Origin: Streptomyces glaucescens
GTDB taxonomy: Bacteria; Actinomycetota; Actinomycetes; Streptomycetales; Streptomycetaceae
NCBI RefSeq assembly: GCF_000761215.1
Contig: NZ_CP009438.1
Location: 3,589,001-3,653,000 of the forward strand
Reading direction: 5' to 3'
Length of the DNA: 64,000 nucleotides
Position numbers and translations under genes: made by a program. Of this stretch, positions 48,432-57,531 are shown in pieces. Positions within the stretch are counted from its first letter, which is position 1. Each line of letters starts with the position of its first letter. Under the pieces are notes generated by a model. The model made no database searches, was not told where the DNA came from, and was given only the letters and a program-made list of their open reading frames with translations.

Positions 48432-49555
48432 GCACCGCCCAGCACCCCGCCGTGGAGCGGGCCGACCTGCTCATCGACCTGGGACGGAACGGCGAGGCGC
48501 GCGAGCTGCTGGCCGAGCGGCTCGCCGAGGATCCCGAGGACATCCGGGCCTGGGCCAAGCTGGCCCGCAGCCACCTGGTCGGGGACGAGCAGGACGGGGC
48601 CGCCGCGCTGGAGGCGACCCGGCGGGCGCTGGCACTCGACTCCTCGGACGTCGGGGCGATCGTCATGCACGCGCACGCCCTGCGCGCCGCAGGCCGCTTC
48701 CTGGAGACCGAGGACGTCCTGCGCGAGGCGATCCGCCTCGACCCCGGGAACTGGCGCGCCCTCGCGCTGCTCGCCAACTGGCTGTGGCGCATCCGGGCCA
48801 TCCGCTCCGGGCGGGCCAACGGCGGCCGGGTCAGGCGCGAGGACCAGGCCGCCGCCCTGCGGGAGGCGGCCGAACTCGCCGAGCAGGCCATCCGGCTGGC
48901 CCCGGAGGAGGTGTACCCCTACGAGGTCGCCTGGCTGATCGCCGACATGGCGGGCGACCGGGCCACCGCCGACCGGATGGACGAGGCCGTCCTCCGGCTC
49001 GACCCGCAGCACCCGGAGGCCCTGGCCCGGCGGACGCGGAAGGCCGCGTCCGCGCCCGGCGTGCCCGCCGCCCGGGCCGCCACCCTGTACGCCGACGCGC
49101 TCGCCGCCGCCCCGGACTCCGCGCCGATGCGGCAGGGCCTGGACGAGGCGTCCTACCGGCTGCTGCGCGGCATCCGCTGGCTCGCCCTGCTCTGCCTCGC
49201 CCTCGCCGGCGTGGGCATCGACCTGTTCGCCACGCACGGCGAGACCCGGCGGGAGCTGCCGCTGCCGCTCGGCCAGCGGCTCTGGGACCTGGTGCCGATG
49301 GCGGTGGTGTGGGCCCTGGGCGCGCTGCTGCGGTACCGCCGGCTGCGCGCCGGGGTCCGGGTCAATCTGCGCTCGCTGGTCCGCCGCCGCGTCTGGGCCC
49401 GGATCGTCCTCGCCCAGGCGGCGTGGGCGATGCTGTGCGCCCTGCTCGTCGTCGAAGTCCCCTGGACCGGACGCGCGGTCCCCCAGGCGCTCTTCTGGGC
49501 GGGGCTGCTGCCGACCCTGGCGACGATGTGGTTCGACCGCAGGAGGACCGGCTGA
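48428..49555 (+). CDS. TPR protein with C-terminal membrane domain
   Basis: A 375-aa protein. The N-terminal 225 residues hold about five TPRs (ERADLLIDLGRNGEARELLA, AALEATRRALALDSSDVGAI, LREAIRLDPGNWRALALLAN, AEQAIRLAPEEVYPYEVAWL, EAVLRLDPQHPEALARR). The C-terminal 120 residues hold four hydrophobic helices (from about WLALLCLALAGVGIDLFA). GTG start overlapping the AAA gene stop. It is probably the membrane receptor of the AAA partner, presenting substrates or anchoring it. No known system with this pair comes to mind. Confidence 0.8.
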   Translation: MSTAQHPAVERADLLIDLGRNGEARELLAERLAEDPEDIRAWAKLARSHLVGDEQDGAAALEATRRALALDSSDVGAIVMHAHALRAAGRFLETEDVLREAIRLDPGNWRALALLANWLWRIRAIRSGRANGGRVRREDQAAALREAAELAEQAIRLAPEEVYPYEVAWLIADMAGDRATADRMDEAVLRLDPQHPEALARRTRKAASAPGVPAARAATLYADALAAAPDSAPMRQGLDEASYRLLRGIRWLALLCLALAGVGIDLFATHGETRRELPLPLGQRLWDLVPMAVVWALGALLRYRRLRAGVRVNLRSLVRRRVWARIVLAQAAWAMLCALLVVEVPWTGRAVPQALFWAGLLPTLATMWFDRRRTG

Positions 49556-49592
49556 GCCGGAACGCCCGGGACGGACGGTCCGGGGAACGAGC

Positions 49593-49620
49593 GAGGGGAA
49601 CGCACGGGTGCGTTCCCCTC
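49593..49620. terminator. Strong hairpin between convergent genes
   Basis: A 13-bp perfect stem, GAGGGGAACGCAC at 49593-49605 and GTGCGTTCCCCTC at 49608-49620, with a 2-nt loop. It serves the AAA/TPR operon and probably the convergent nucleotidase. Confidence 0.85.
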
Positions 49621-49640
49621 GTCCGTGGCTCAGCCCGGCG

Positions 49641-51446
49641 TCACTTCACGATGGTGATCCGGTCCGCCTTCGGCGGCGCGAGGGGGCTGCCCGCCGAGGA
49701 GTTGGCCGTCAGGTACTTCTCCAGGGCGGTCAGGTCGTCCGCGCCGACCAGGTCGTTGGTGCCCTGGCCCAGCGTCGGGAAGCCGTCCCCGCCGCCCGCG
49801 AGGAAGCTGTTCGACGCGACCCGGTACACCGCCGACGGGTCGACGGGCGCGCCGTTCAGCCTGATGGAGCCGGTGACGACCCGGTCGGCGCCCGTCTTCG
49901 TCAGGTCCAGCGTGTAGGTCAGGCCCGCGGAGACCTGGAGTATCTTCGGGGCCGCCGTGTTCGCGCCGCTGACCTGCTCCTTCAGGACCTGGATCAGCTG
50001 GGCGCCGGTGATGTCCTGGAGGTTGACGGTGTTGGCGAACGGCTGGACCGTGAAGCCCTCGGCGTAGGTGACGACACCGTCGCCCTCGGCGCCCTTGGCC
50101 GCGTACGTCAGCGGGGCCCGGATGCCGCCCGGGTTCATCAGCGCGAGGTCGGTCTCCGGGTCCAGCTCCTTGCCGTAGGCGAGCTGGGCGTCGGCGACGA
50201 GGTCGCCGAGCGGGGACTCGGTGCCGGTGTTGCCGATGTCACCGGAGATCCAGCCGATGGGGCGGTTGCCGATGGGCGCGGCGAGCGTGTTCCACTTGCC
50301 GATCAGCTCGGTCATGTCGGGCGCCTTGGGGACGTCCCGGGTGACGACGTGGTTGGCGGAGCCGACCGCCGTGCGGACGATGTCACCGGTCCACCGGTCG
50401 TACGTCAGGGTGGTGTCGGTGTAGAGGCGGCCGAAGGACGCGGCCGAGGTCACCATGCGCGGCTTGCCCGCCGGGTCGTCGATCGTGCACACGTACGGCG
50501 CGTGGGTGTGGCCCGTGACCAGGGCGTCCACCTGCGGGGTGACGTTCTTGGCGATGTCGACGATGGGCCCGGAGATGCCGTCGCCCGCGCCCGGCGCGTC
50601 ACAGTCGTAGTTGTACGCGGTGCCGGACGGGAAGCCGCCCTCGTGGATGAGCGCGACGATCGACTTCACGCCCTGGCGCTGGAGCACCTCGGCGTACTTG
50701 TTGATGGTCTCGACCTCGTCCTTGAAGGAGAGGCCCTTGACGCCCTCCGCGGAGACGATGTCCGGGGTGCCCTCCAGGGTCACACCGATGAAGCCGACCT
50801 TGACGTCCTTCTTCTTCCACACCCAGTAGGGCTTGAGGATCGGCTTGCCGGTCTTCTCGTCGAGGACGTTCGCCGCGAGGTACGGGAAGTCGGCGCCCTC
50901 GAACTCCTGGCCGCCGTAGCAGCCGGCCGTGGGGTGGCAGCCGCCCCTCTGGAGGCGGGCCAGCTCCCGGGCGCCCTCGTCGAACTCGTGGTTGCCGACG
51001 CTCGTGACGTCCAGCTCCAGGCCGTTCAGTGCCTCGATGGTGGGCTCGTCGTGGAACAGGCCGGACAGCAGCGGGGAGGCGCCGACCATGTCGCCGCCGG
51101 CCGCCGTGATGGAGTACGCGTTGCCCGCGCGCGCCTGGCGCAGGTGGGTGGCCAGGTACTCGACACCGCCCGCGTCGACGGTCTTCGTGGTGCCGTCGGG
51201 CTGGAGTTCGGTGACCCGGCCGGAGGAGCCGGCCGGCGGTTCGAGGTTGCCGTGCAGGTCGTTGAAGGACAGCAGCTGCACGTCCTGGTAGCGGCCCGGC
51301 CAGTGCTTCCCGGTCTTCTCGTCGGCGCTGGCCGTCGACGGCAGCGCGGCGGCGAGCGCCCCGGCGGTGGCGAGAGCGGCAGCGGCGGCGAGCAGCCGGG
51401 TGGTACGGCGTCTGCGGCGGTCGTGCGGCGGAGTGGTGGCTGGCAT
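49641..51446 (-). CDS. Secreted 5'-nucleotidase / metallophosphatase
   Basis: A 601-aa exported enzyme. The signal peptide (1-41) ends near ASADE. The metallophosphoesterase domain (about 55-360) has QLLSFNDLHGNLEPPAGSS, AAGGDMVGASPLLSG, TSVGNHEFDEGA, ALIHEGG and VTGHTHAPYVC; the 5-nucleotidase C-terminal domain (about 390-570) has NPGGIRAPLTYAAKG and VQPFANTVNLQDITGAQLIQ. It hydrolyses extracellular nucleotides to release phosphate. No LPXTG sorting signal is visible at the C-terminus. The upstream region has GTTCA-like half-sites but no convincing PHO box in register. Functionally it fits the pho theme of the window. Confidence 0.92.
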   Translation of the reverse strand: MPATTPPHDRRRRRTTRLLAAAAALATAGALAAALPSTASADEKTGKHWPGRYQDVQLLSFNDLHGNLEPPAGSSGRVTELQPDGTTKTVDAGGVEYLATHLRQARAGNAYSITAAGGDMVGASPLLSGLFHDEPTIEALNGLELDVTSVGNHEFDEGARELARLQRGGCHPTAGCYGGQEFEGADFPYLAANVLDEKTGKPILKPYWVWKKKDVKVGFIGVTLEGTPDIVSAEGVKGLSFKDEVETINKYAEVLQRQGVKSIVALIHEGGFPSGTAYNYDCDAPGAGDGISGPIVDIAKNVTPQVDALVTGHTHAPYVCTIDDPAGKPRMVTSAASFGRLYTDTTLTYDRWTGDIVRTAVGSANHVVTRDVPKAPDMTELIGKWNTLAAPIGNRPIGWISGDIGNTGTESPLGDLVADAQLAYGKELDPETDLALMNPGGIRAPLTYAAKGAEGDGVVTYAEGFTVQPFANTVNLQDITGAQLIQVLKEQVSGANTAAPKILQVSAGLTYTLDLTKTGADRVVTGSIRLNGAPVDPSAVYRVASNSFLAGGGDGFPTLGQGTNDLVGADDLTALEKYLTANSSAGSPLAPPKADRITIVK

Positions 51447-51602
51447 GCGCCCCCCTGTGGTTCATTTCCGGCTGTCATCCGGCGGTCAGGTGGTCCCGGC
51501 GCAGCCTAGATTCAACGCGCGTAGCGCGACAGGGGGTTCATGGTTACATCCTGGTTTCCCTTTGGCGCCGATTCCGGTGCCCGGCCCTTTACCCTCGTAG
51601 GC

Positions 51603-52529
51603 ATGACCAGCGACGACTTGGCACGGCCCGACTCCGTACGCGCCATCGAGACCCGTGCGGCGCTCTCCCCGGACCAGATCGAGGCGGTCCTCGCCCTGCT
51701 CGCGGAGGCCGTCCGGGTCGACGGCCAGCAGGCGGTGTCCGAGCAGGGGCGGCTCCAGCTGCGCGGCGGGGAGCGCGAGGGCGTCTCCCACCTGCTGCTC
51801 ACCTGCGGAGGGGAACTCGTCGGCTACGCGCAGCTGGAGGACACCGACCCGGTGGAGGCCCCGGCCGCCGAGTTGGTCGTGCACCCCTCGCACCGCGGCC
51901 ACGGCCACGGCCGCGCGCTCGGTTCGGCGCTGCTGGCCGCCTCCGGCAAGCGACTGCGGGTGTGGGCGCACGGCGGCCACGCGGCCGCCCGGCACCTGGC
52001 ACAGGTGCTGGGGCTGACCCTGTTCCGCGAACTGCGGCAGATGCGGCGTCCCCTGACGGGTCCGGAGCTGCCCGAGCCGGTGCTGCCGCCCGGGGTGCGC
52101 GTGCGCGCCTTCGAACCGGGCCGGGACGACGCGGCCTGGCTGGCCGTCAACGCCGCCGCGTTCGCCCACCACCCCGAGCAGGGCTCGCTCACCCAGCGGG
52201 ACCTGGACGACCGCAAGGCCGAGCCGTGGTTCGACCCGGCGGGCTTCTTCCTGGCGGAACGGGACGGCGAGCTGGTCGGCTTCCACTGGACGAAGACGCA
52301 CGCCGAGGAACGGCTCGGCGAGGTGTACGTCGTGGGCGTGGCGCCGGGCGCGCAGGGCGGCGGCCTCGGCAAGGCCCTCACCCTGATCGGCCTGCGGCAC
52401 CTGGCCGGGCGGGGGCTGCCGACGGCGATGCTGTACGTCGACGCGGACAACAAGGCGGCGGTGGCGGTCTACGAGGGTCTCGGCTTCAGCACGTACGAGA
52501 CGGACCTCATGTACCGCACCGAGACGTGA
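51603..52529 (+). CDS. mshD: Mycothiol synthase MshD
   Basis: A 308-aa enzyme with two GNAT domains, the typical MshD architecture. The C-terminal, active domain has VVGVAPGAQGGGLGKALTLI (acetyl-CoA loop) and LYVDADNKAAVAVYEGLGF. The N-terminal domain has ELVVHPSHRGHGHGRALGSA. The conserved HPEQGSLTQRDL and FHWTKTH motifs are present. It acetylates Cys-GlcN-Ins with acetyl-CoA, the last step of mycothiol formation. The ATG at 51603 begins the conserved sequence. It is divergent from the nucleotidase. Short tandem repeats begin at its stop codon. Confidence 0.94.
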   Translation: MTSDDLARPDSVRAIETRAALSPDQIEAVLALLAEAVRVDGQQAVSEQGRLQLRGGEREGVSHLLLTCGGELVGYAQLEDTDPVEAPAAELVVHPSHRGHGHGRALGSALLAASGKRLRVWAHGGHAAARHLAQVLGLTLFRELRQMRRPLTGPELPEPVLPPGVRVRAFEPGRDDAAWLAVNAAAFAHHPEQGSLTQRDLDDRKAEPWFDPAGFFLAERDGELVGFHWTKTHAEERLGEVYVVGVAPGAQGGGLGKALTLIGLRHLAGRGLPTAMLYVDADNKAAVAVYEGLGFSTYETDLMYRTET

Positions 52530-52600
52530 CCCTCCGGACCGGGACGTGACCTTCCGGATCGGGACGTGACCCTCCGGACCGGGACGTGATCCTCACCCGG
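52521..52600. repeat. 20-bp tandem repeats starting at the mshD stop codon
   Basis: Units of GGGACGTGACCCTCCGGACC type lie at 52521 (first three bases differ, contains the TGA of mshD), 52541, 52561 and, degenerate, 52581. The period is exactly 20 bp. Confidence 0.88.
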
Positions 52601-52610
52601 CCACGGGCCC

Positions 52611-52643
52611 GAGGGGCGGCGATCTTGACGCCGCCCCTCTTTT
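52611..52643 (+). terminator. Intrinsic terminator of mshD
   Basis: GAGGGGCGGCG at 52611-52621 pairs perfectly with CGCCGCCCCTC at 52629-52639, followed by TTTT at 52640-52643. Confidence 0.85.
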
Positions 52644-52646
52644 ACA

Positions 52647-52680
52647 CCACCCTTTCACTACTCAATTAGTGAAAGGGTGG
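52647..52680. promoter_or_regulatory. 14-bp-arm inverted repeat at the gntR promoter
   Basis: CCACCCTTTCACTA at 52647-52660 and TAGTGAAAGGGTGG at 52667-52680 are exact inverted arms with spacer CTCAAT. It ends 7 bp before the GTG of the GntR regulator and overlaps the expected promoter and leader. It is the likely operator of the GntR-ABC operon. Confidence 0.8.
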
Positions 52681-52687
52681 TTTCCGA

Positions 52688-53074
52688 GTGGTCGCCTACC
52701 GCATCGACCGGCGCAGCGGAGTCGCCACCTACCTCCAGATCGTCCAGCAGACCAAGCAGGCCCTGCGCCTCGGCCTGCTGCGGCCGGGCGACCGGCTTCC
52801 CACGGCCCGCGAGGTCGTCGCGGCCACCGCGGTCAACCCGAACACCGTCCTCAAGGCCTACCGCGAGCTGGAACGCGAAGGCCTGGTCGAGGCCCGCCGC
52901 GGGCTCGGCACCTTCGTCCGCCGCACCCTGGGCGCCGCGCCCGCCGACTCACCCCTGCGCACCGAGCTGGAGCAGTGGGCGGAACGGGCCCGCGCCGCCG
53001 GACTCGAACGGGACGACGTGGCCGCGCTCTTCACTTCCGTACTGGACAAGCACTTCGAGGGGAACCAGGAATGA
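52688..53074 (+). CDS. GntR-family regulator, YtrA type
   Basis: A 128-aa regulator. The winged helix spans residues about 8-75 (VATYLQIVQQTKQALRLGLL, PGDRLPTAREVVAATAVNPN, TVLKAYRELEREGLVEARRG), with a short helical C-terminal dimerisation arm. This small GntR subgroup normally represses an ABC exporter encoded behind it, as here: its stop overlaps the ATPase start (ATGA). The long perfect inverted repeat directly upstream is its probable target. Inducing signals in this subgroup are often envelope-active antibiotics. Confidence 0.9.
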   Translation: MVAYRIDRRSGVATYLQIVQQTKQALRLGLLRPGDRLPTAREVVAATAVNPNTVLKAYRELEREGLVEARRGLGTFVRRTLGAAPADSPLRTELEQWAERARAAGLERDDVAALFTSVLDKHFEGNQE

Positions 53075-53961
53075 CCCACACCGCTCTCGAGGCGGCCGGG
53101 CTGGCCAAGGTCTTCGGCCGGCGCGGACGCCGGCCGGCGCTGGACGGCTGCGCCTTCCGGCTGCCCGCCGGACGGGTGTGCGCCGTCGTCGGCCCCAACG
53201 GCGCGGGCAAGTCGACCCTGCTCGCCCTCGCGGCCGGCCTGCTCGCCCCCACCGAAGGCACCCTCCGGGTGCTGGGCGCCCACCCGTCCGAGGTCCGCGA
53301 CCGCCTGGCGTACGTCGCCCAGGACAAGCCCCTGCACCCCCGGCTCACCGTCGCCGACACGCTCCGCCTCGGCGCGGAACTGAACCCCGGCCGCTGGAAC
53401 CCGGCTGCCGCCGCCCGGATCGTCGCCGAGGGCGGCCTGGACCCCCGCGCCCGGATCCGCACGCTCTCCGGCGGCCAGCGCACCCGGGTCGCGCTCGCCC
53501 TCGCCCTCGGCAAACGGCCCGAAGTGCTGCTCCTCGACGAGCCGATGGCCGACCTGGACCCGCTGGCCAGGCACCAGCTGATGGGCACCCTGATGGCGGA
53601 CGCCGCCGAACACGGCACCACGATCGTCATGTCCTCACACGTGGTGGCGGAGCTGGAGGGCTCCTGCGACTTCCTGCTGCTCGTCGGCGGCGGCCGGGTC
53701 CGTCTCTCCGGCCCGCTCGACGACCTGCTCGCCGCGCACACCCTGGTCACCGGCCCGGCCGGCGGCGACCTCACGCCGCACACCGTCGTCGAATCCCGCT
53801 CGGCCGGCCGCCAGCTCACCGCCCTGATCCGCCCCCGCGGCCCGGTCCCCGGCACCTGGCAGAGTGCCGAGCCCTCCCTGGAGGAGCTGGTCCTCGCCCA
53901 TCTGCGCGCCCCCGAGGCCCCCGCGCTGCACCTGGACGCCCCCGTGGAGGCCGCCGTATGA
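53071..53961 (+). CDS. ABC transporter ATP-binding protein
   Basis: A 296-aa ATPase. It has Walker A GPNGAGKST (about residues 41-49), Q-loop YVAQDKPLHPRL, signature LSGGQRTRVALALALG, Walker B VLLLDEPMADLDP and switch His in MSSHVVAELE. The C-terminal 70 residues resemble those of drug or bacteriocin exporters. It works with the permease behind it and is repressed by the GntR protein ahead; all three are joined by 4-nt overlaps. Confidence 0.92.
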   Translation: MTHTALEAAGLAKVFGRRGRRPALDGCAFRLPAGRVCAVVGPNGAGKSTLLALAAGLLAPTEGTLRVLGAHPSEVRDRLAYVAQDKPLHPRLTVADTLRLGAELNPGRWNPAAAARIVAEGGLDPRARIRTLSGGQRTRVALALALGKRPEVLLLDEPMADLDPLARHQLMGTLMADAAEHGTTIVMSSHVVAELEGSCDFLLLVGGGRVRLSGPLDDLLAAHTLVTGPAGGDLTPHTVVESRSAGRQLTALIRPRGPVPGTWQSAEPSLEELVLAHLRAPEAPALHLDAPVEAAV

Positions 53962-54953
53962 CCGCCGTGACCGCGACCGCCGCCCCCACCGCACCCCCCT
54001 CCCGGGGCCCGCGCGGTCTGACCTGGCTGATGCTCCGGCTGCACCGTTCGGCCCTGTGGTTCTGGCTGATGCTGCTCGCCACCGCCGCCGCGGCCCTGCT
54101 GTGGGCGTACGGGCCGGGCGCGGACGCCGCCCGGGACGAGTTCCGCCGGATGGAGTGCGGACCGACCGGCACCCCGAGCCTGTCCTGCGACTACGCGGGC
54201 CCCGCCTACCAGGACTACGACCTCGCCCTCGCCGTCGGCGCCGGACTGCTCTACCTCGCCCCGCTGCTCACCGCCGCCTGGGCGGGCGGCGCGCTGATCG
54301 GCCGCGAACTGGAGAGCGGCACCGCCCGGCTGGCCTGGACCCAGTCCGTCCCGCCGGCCCGCTGGCTCGCCGCCAAGCTCGCCGTACCCGCCGCGCTGAT
54401 CGCCGCCGGCACCTCCGCCCTCACCGCGCTGCACCGGCTGGTGTGGGCCTCGGACGGCGAACTGCGGGAAGGCCGGCGGGAGTGGCACCACGACCCGGGC
54501 TACCTCGCCAACGGGCCGCTGGCCACCGCGCACACCCTGCTCGGACTCGCCGTCGGCGTCCTCACCGGCCTGCTCGTACGGCGCGCGCTGCCCGCGCTCG
54601 CCGCCGCCCTCGCCGCCCAGCTCGCCCTGCTGTGGGCGCTGACCTCGGTCCGGCCCCGCCTGTGGCCGGCCGAGACCGTCACCGGGACCGAGGGTCACCC
54701 CGGGGCCGACGGCATGATCGTCGAGGAGGGGGTCGTCACCGCCGGCGGCGAGCGGATCCCCGACCCGGCCTGCCTGGAGGACATCCGGTGCAGCGCCGGC
54801 CGCGAAATCACCGCCCTCTACCAGGACTACCACCCGGCCGGTCACTTCTGGCCCCTCCAGCTGGCCGAGACGGGCATCGTCCTCGCCCTCGGCGCCCTGG
54901 CCGTCCTGGCCGCGTTCCGTCTGCTGAGGCACCGCACCGGAACAGCGGCCTGA
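53958..54953 (+). CDS. ABC transporter permease
   Basis: A 331-aa membrane protein with six hydrophobic segments: about 36-56 ([20 protein letters not shown]), 88-112 ([20 protein letters not shown]), 135-155, 185-205, 208-225 and 300-322. A large external loop (about 230-295) holds two cysteines ([12 protein letters not shown]) that may form a disulfide. It has the ABC-2 type pattern with [20 protein letters not shown] as coupling region. The start overlaps the ATPase stop. Substrate unknown. A hairpin terminator follows. Confidence 0.87.
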   Translation: MTAVTATAAPTAPPSRGPRGLTWLMLRLHRSALWFWLMLLATAAAALLWAYGPGADAARDEFRRMECGPTGTPSLSCDYAGPAYQDYDLALAVGAGLLYLAPLLTAAWAGGALIGRELESGTARLAWTQSVPPARWLAAKLAVPAALIAAGTSALTALHRLVWASDGELREGRREWHHDPGYLANGPLATAHTLLGLAVGVLTGLLVRRALPALAAALAAQLALLWALTSVRPRLWPAETVTGTEGHPGADGMIVEEGVVTAGGERIPDPACLEDIRCSAGREITALYQDYHPAGHFWPLQLAETGIVLALGALAVLAAFRLLRHRTGTAA

Positions 54954-54965
54954 CGGCACCGGACG

Positions 54966-54997
54966 CCCCGCCCGCCCGGCACCCCGCCCGCCCGGCA
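54966..54997. repeat. 16-bp tandem duplication after the permease stop
   Basis: CCCCGCCCGCCCGGCA occurs twice without gap (54966-54981 and 54982-54997), and a third unit starts CCCCGGCC. It lies 12 bp past the stop codon of the ABC permease. Confidence 0.8.
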
Positions 54998-55025
54998 CCC
55001 CGGCCGATCCGGTCCGGGTGCCGGG
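54991..55025 (+). terminator. Hairpin ending the GntR-ABC operon
   Basis: CCCGGCACCCCGG at 54991-55003 pairs with CCGGGTGCCGGG at 55014-55025, with one bulged base. No U tract. Confidence 0.6.
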
Positions 55026-55155
55026 CCGCGTACGTCACCGGCCCGGACGAGGAACGTACGCGCCCCCTCCCAGGACCCCCCGGAGCCGCCGCCCGCTAGC
55101 CCACACGTCATGTCGCCGTAACCATCGATTCAGACACACTTGCGACGCTCGCCGA

Positions 55156-57531
55156 ATGAAGCCCGCCGTGCCAGAGCCTTCGCCCCCGCCCGAGGGGAGC
55201 ACGGGCAACGGGACCGCAGCCGCCGGCGCCGCGCTCCCGCCCGCCCCCTCCGACGCGCCTGTCTCCCTCGTGGCGCGGAAGAATGGCTCTATGAGCCAGC
55301 AGAACGCCCAGGCACCGGTCCCGCAGGTCCAGCACGCCCAGCCCTCCGTGGGCTCCATCGCCGCGCACCGCCCGCACACCGTGGCGGCGGCGGTCTCCGA
55401 CCTGGAACCCGACATCGACGCCGACCTGGACTCCTACGAGGAGACCCACGGGGACGGCGGAGAGCTGCCCCAGGGCCGGTTCCTCGACCGGGAGCGCAGC
55501 TGGCTCGCCTTCAACGAACGCGTCCTGGAACTCGCCGAGGACCCCGAGACGCCGCTGCTGGAGCGGGCGAACTTCCTGGCGATCTTCGCCAGCAACCTGG
55601 ACGAGTTCTTCATGGTCCGGGTGGCCGGCCTGAAGCGCCGGATCGCCACCGGGGTCGCCACCCGGTCCGCCTCCGGGCTCCAGCCGCGCGAGGTGCTGGA
55701 GATGATCTGGGCCCGCTCGCGCGAGCTGATGGCCCGGCACGCCGCCTGCTACCACGAGGACGTCGCCCCCGCCCTCGCGGAGGAGGGCATCCACCTGGTC
55801 CGCTGGAGCGAGCTGACCGAGAAGGAGCAGGCCCGCCTGTTCACCCTCTTCAAGCACCAGATCTTCCCGGTGCTCACCCCGCTCGCCGTGGACCCCGCGC
55901 ACCCGTTCCCGTACATCTCCGGCCTGTCCCTGAACCTGGCCGTCGTCGTGCGCAACCCGGTCAGCGGCCACAAGCACTTCGCCCGCGTGAAGGTGCCCCC
56001 GCTGCTCTCCCGCTTCCTGGAGAGCAGCCCCGGCCGGTACGTCCCCATCGAGGACGTCATCGCCGCCCACCTCGAAGAGCTGTTCCCGGGCATGGAGGTG
56101 CTGGAGCACCACGCCTTCCGGCTCACCCGCAACGAGGACCTGGAGGTCGAGGAGGACGACGCGGAGAACCTGCTCCAGGCCCTGGAGAAGGAGCTGATGC
56201 GGCGCCGCTTCGGCCCGCCCGTACGCCTGGAGGTCGAGGAGTCCATCGACCGCGAGGTGCTGGACCTCCTGGTCCGCGAGCTGAAGATCTCCGAGGCGGA
56301 GGTCTACCCGCTGCCCGGCCCGCTGGACCTCACCGGCCTCTTCCGCATCCACGGCCTGGACCGGCCCGAGCTGAAGTACCCGAAGTTCATCGCCGGCACC
56401 CACCGCGACCTCGCCGAGGTGGAGTCCGCCTCCGCGCCCGACATCTTCGCCGCCCTGCGCCGGCGCGACGTCCTGCTGCACCACCCGTACGACTCGTTCT
56501 CCACGTCCGTGCAGGCCTTCCTGGAGCAGGCCGCGCAGGACCCGGACGTCCTCGCCATCAAGCAGACCCTGTACCGCACCTCCGGCGACTCCCCCATAGT
56601 CGACGCGCTCATCGACGCCGCCGAGTCCGGCAAGCAGGTCCTCGTCCTGGTCGAGATCAAGGCCCGCTTCGACGAGCACGCCAACATCAAGTGGGCGCGC
56701 AAGCTGGAGGAGGCCGGCTGCCACGTCGTCTACGGCCTCGTCGGCCTCAAGACCCACTGCAAGCTGTCACTCGTCGTCCGCCAGGAGGGCGAGACGCTCC
56801 GGCGCTACAGCCACGTCGGCACCGGCAACTACCACCCGAAGACCGCGCGGCTCTACGAGGACCTGGGACTGCTCACCGCCGACCCCCAGGTCGGCGCGGA
56901 CCTCTCCGACCTCTTCAACCGCCTCTCCGGCTACTCCCGCCGCGAGACCTACCGGCGCCTGCTGGTCGCCCCCAAGTCGCTGCGGGACGGACTGGTCTCC
57001 CGCATCCACAAGGAGATCCAGCACCACCGCGCCGGACGCCCCGCCTACGTCCGCATCAAGGTCAACTCCATGGTGGACGAGGCCGTCATCGACGCCTGCT
57101 ACCGGGCGTCCCAGGCGGGCGTGCCGGTCGACATCTGGGTGCGCGGCATCTGCGCCGTACGGCCGGGCGTGACGGGCCTGTCGGAGAACATCCGGGTCCG
57201 CTCGGTCCTCGGCCGGTTCCTCGAACACTCGCGGATCTTCGGCTTCGGCAACGGCGGCGAGCCCGAGGTGTGGATCGGCAGCGCGGACATGATGCACCGC
57301 AACCTCGACCGCCGGATAGAGGCCCTGGTGCGGGTCGTCGACCCCGCCCACCGGGCCGCCCTCAACCGGCTGCTGGAGACCGGCATGTCCGACTCCACCG
57401 CGTCCTGGCACCTGGGGCCCGACGGCGAATGGACCCGGCACGCGACGGACGGGGACGGCGGTCCCCTGCGGAACATCCAGGAGATGCTCATAGACGCCCG
57501 GAGGCGCCGGCGTGGCACAGCAACACCTTGA
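55156..57531 (+). CDS. ppk: Polyphosphate kinase
   Basis: A 791-aa PPK1. The N-terminal 95 residues are a disordered acidic/Pro tail. The N domain ([20 protein letters not shown]), head domain and two PLD-like C domains follow. The autophosphorylated His is in [20 protein letters not shown] (about residue 553). The enzyme makes polyphosphate from ATP, and in low-phosphate Streptomyces it regenerates ATP. The ATG at 55156 gives about the length known for other Streptomyces; a later Met at 55291 would remove 45 disordered residues. No convincing PHO box in register was seen upstream, although ppk is PhoP-controlled in S. lividans. Followed by CHAD and NUDIX genes in one operon. Confidence 0.95.
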   Translation: MKPAVPEPSPPPEGSTGNGTAAAGAALPPAPSDAPVSLVARKNGSMSQQNAQAPVPQVQHAQPSVGSIAAHRPHTVAAAVSDLEPDIDADLDSYEETHGDGGELPQGRFLDRERSWLAFNERVLELAEDPETPLLERANFLAIFASNLDEFFMVRVAGLKRRIATGVATRSASGLQPREVLEMIWARSRELMARHAACYHEDVAPALAEEGIHLVRWSELTEKEQARLFTLFKHQIFPVLTPLAVDPAHPFPYISGLSLNLAVVVRNPVSGHKHFARVKVPPLLSRFLESSPGRYVPIEDVIAAHLEELFPGMEVLEHHAFRLTRNEDLEVEEDDAENLLQALEKELMRRRFGPPVRLEVEESIDREVLDLLVRELKISEAEVYPLPGPLDLTGLFRIHGLDRPELKYPKFIAGTHRDLAEVESASAPDIFAALRRRDVLLHHPYDSFSTSVQAFLEQAAQDPDVLAIKQTLYRTSGDSPIVDALIDAAESGKQVLVLVEIKARFDEHANIKWARKLEEAGCHVVYGLVGLKTHCKLSLVVRQEGETLRRYSHVGTGNYHPKTARLYEDLGLLTADPQVGADLSDLFNRLSGYSRRETYRRLLVAPKSLRDGLVSRIHKEIQHHRAGRPAYVRIKVNSMVDEAVIDACYRASQAGVPVDIWVRGICAVRPGVTGLSENIRVRSVLGRFLEHSRIFGFGNGGEPEVWIGSADMMHRNLDRRIEALVRVVDPAHRAALNRLLETGMSDSTASWHLGPDGEWTRHATDGDGGPLRNIQEMLIDARRRRRGTATP

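Noticed and set aside
45089..49237. Very long open frame on the reverse strand (about 1,380 codons)
   Set aside because: It runs antisense through the pectinase, AAA and TPR genes, all with clear domains. It has no recognisable motif and arises from the high GC content of the opposite strand.
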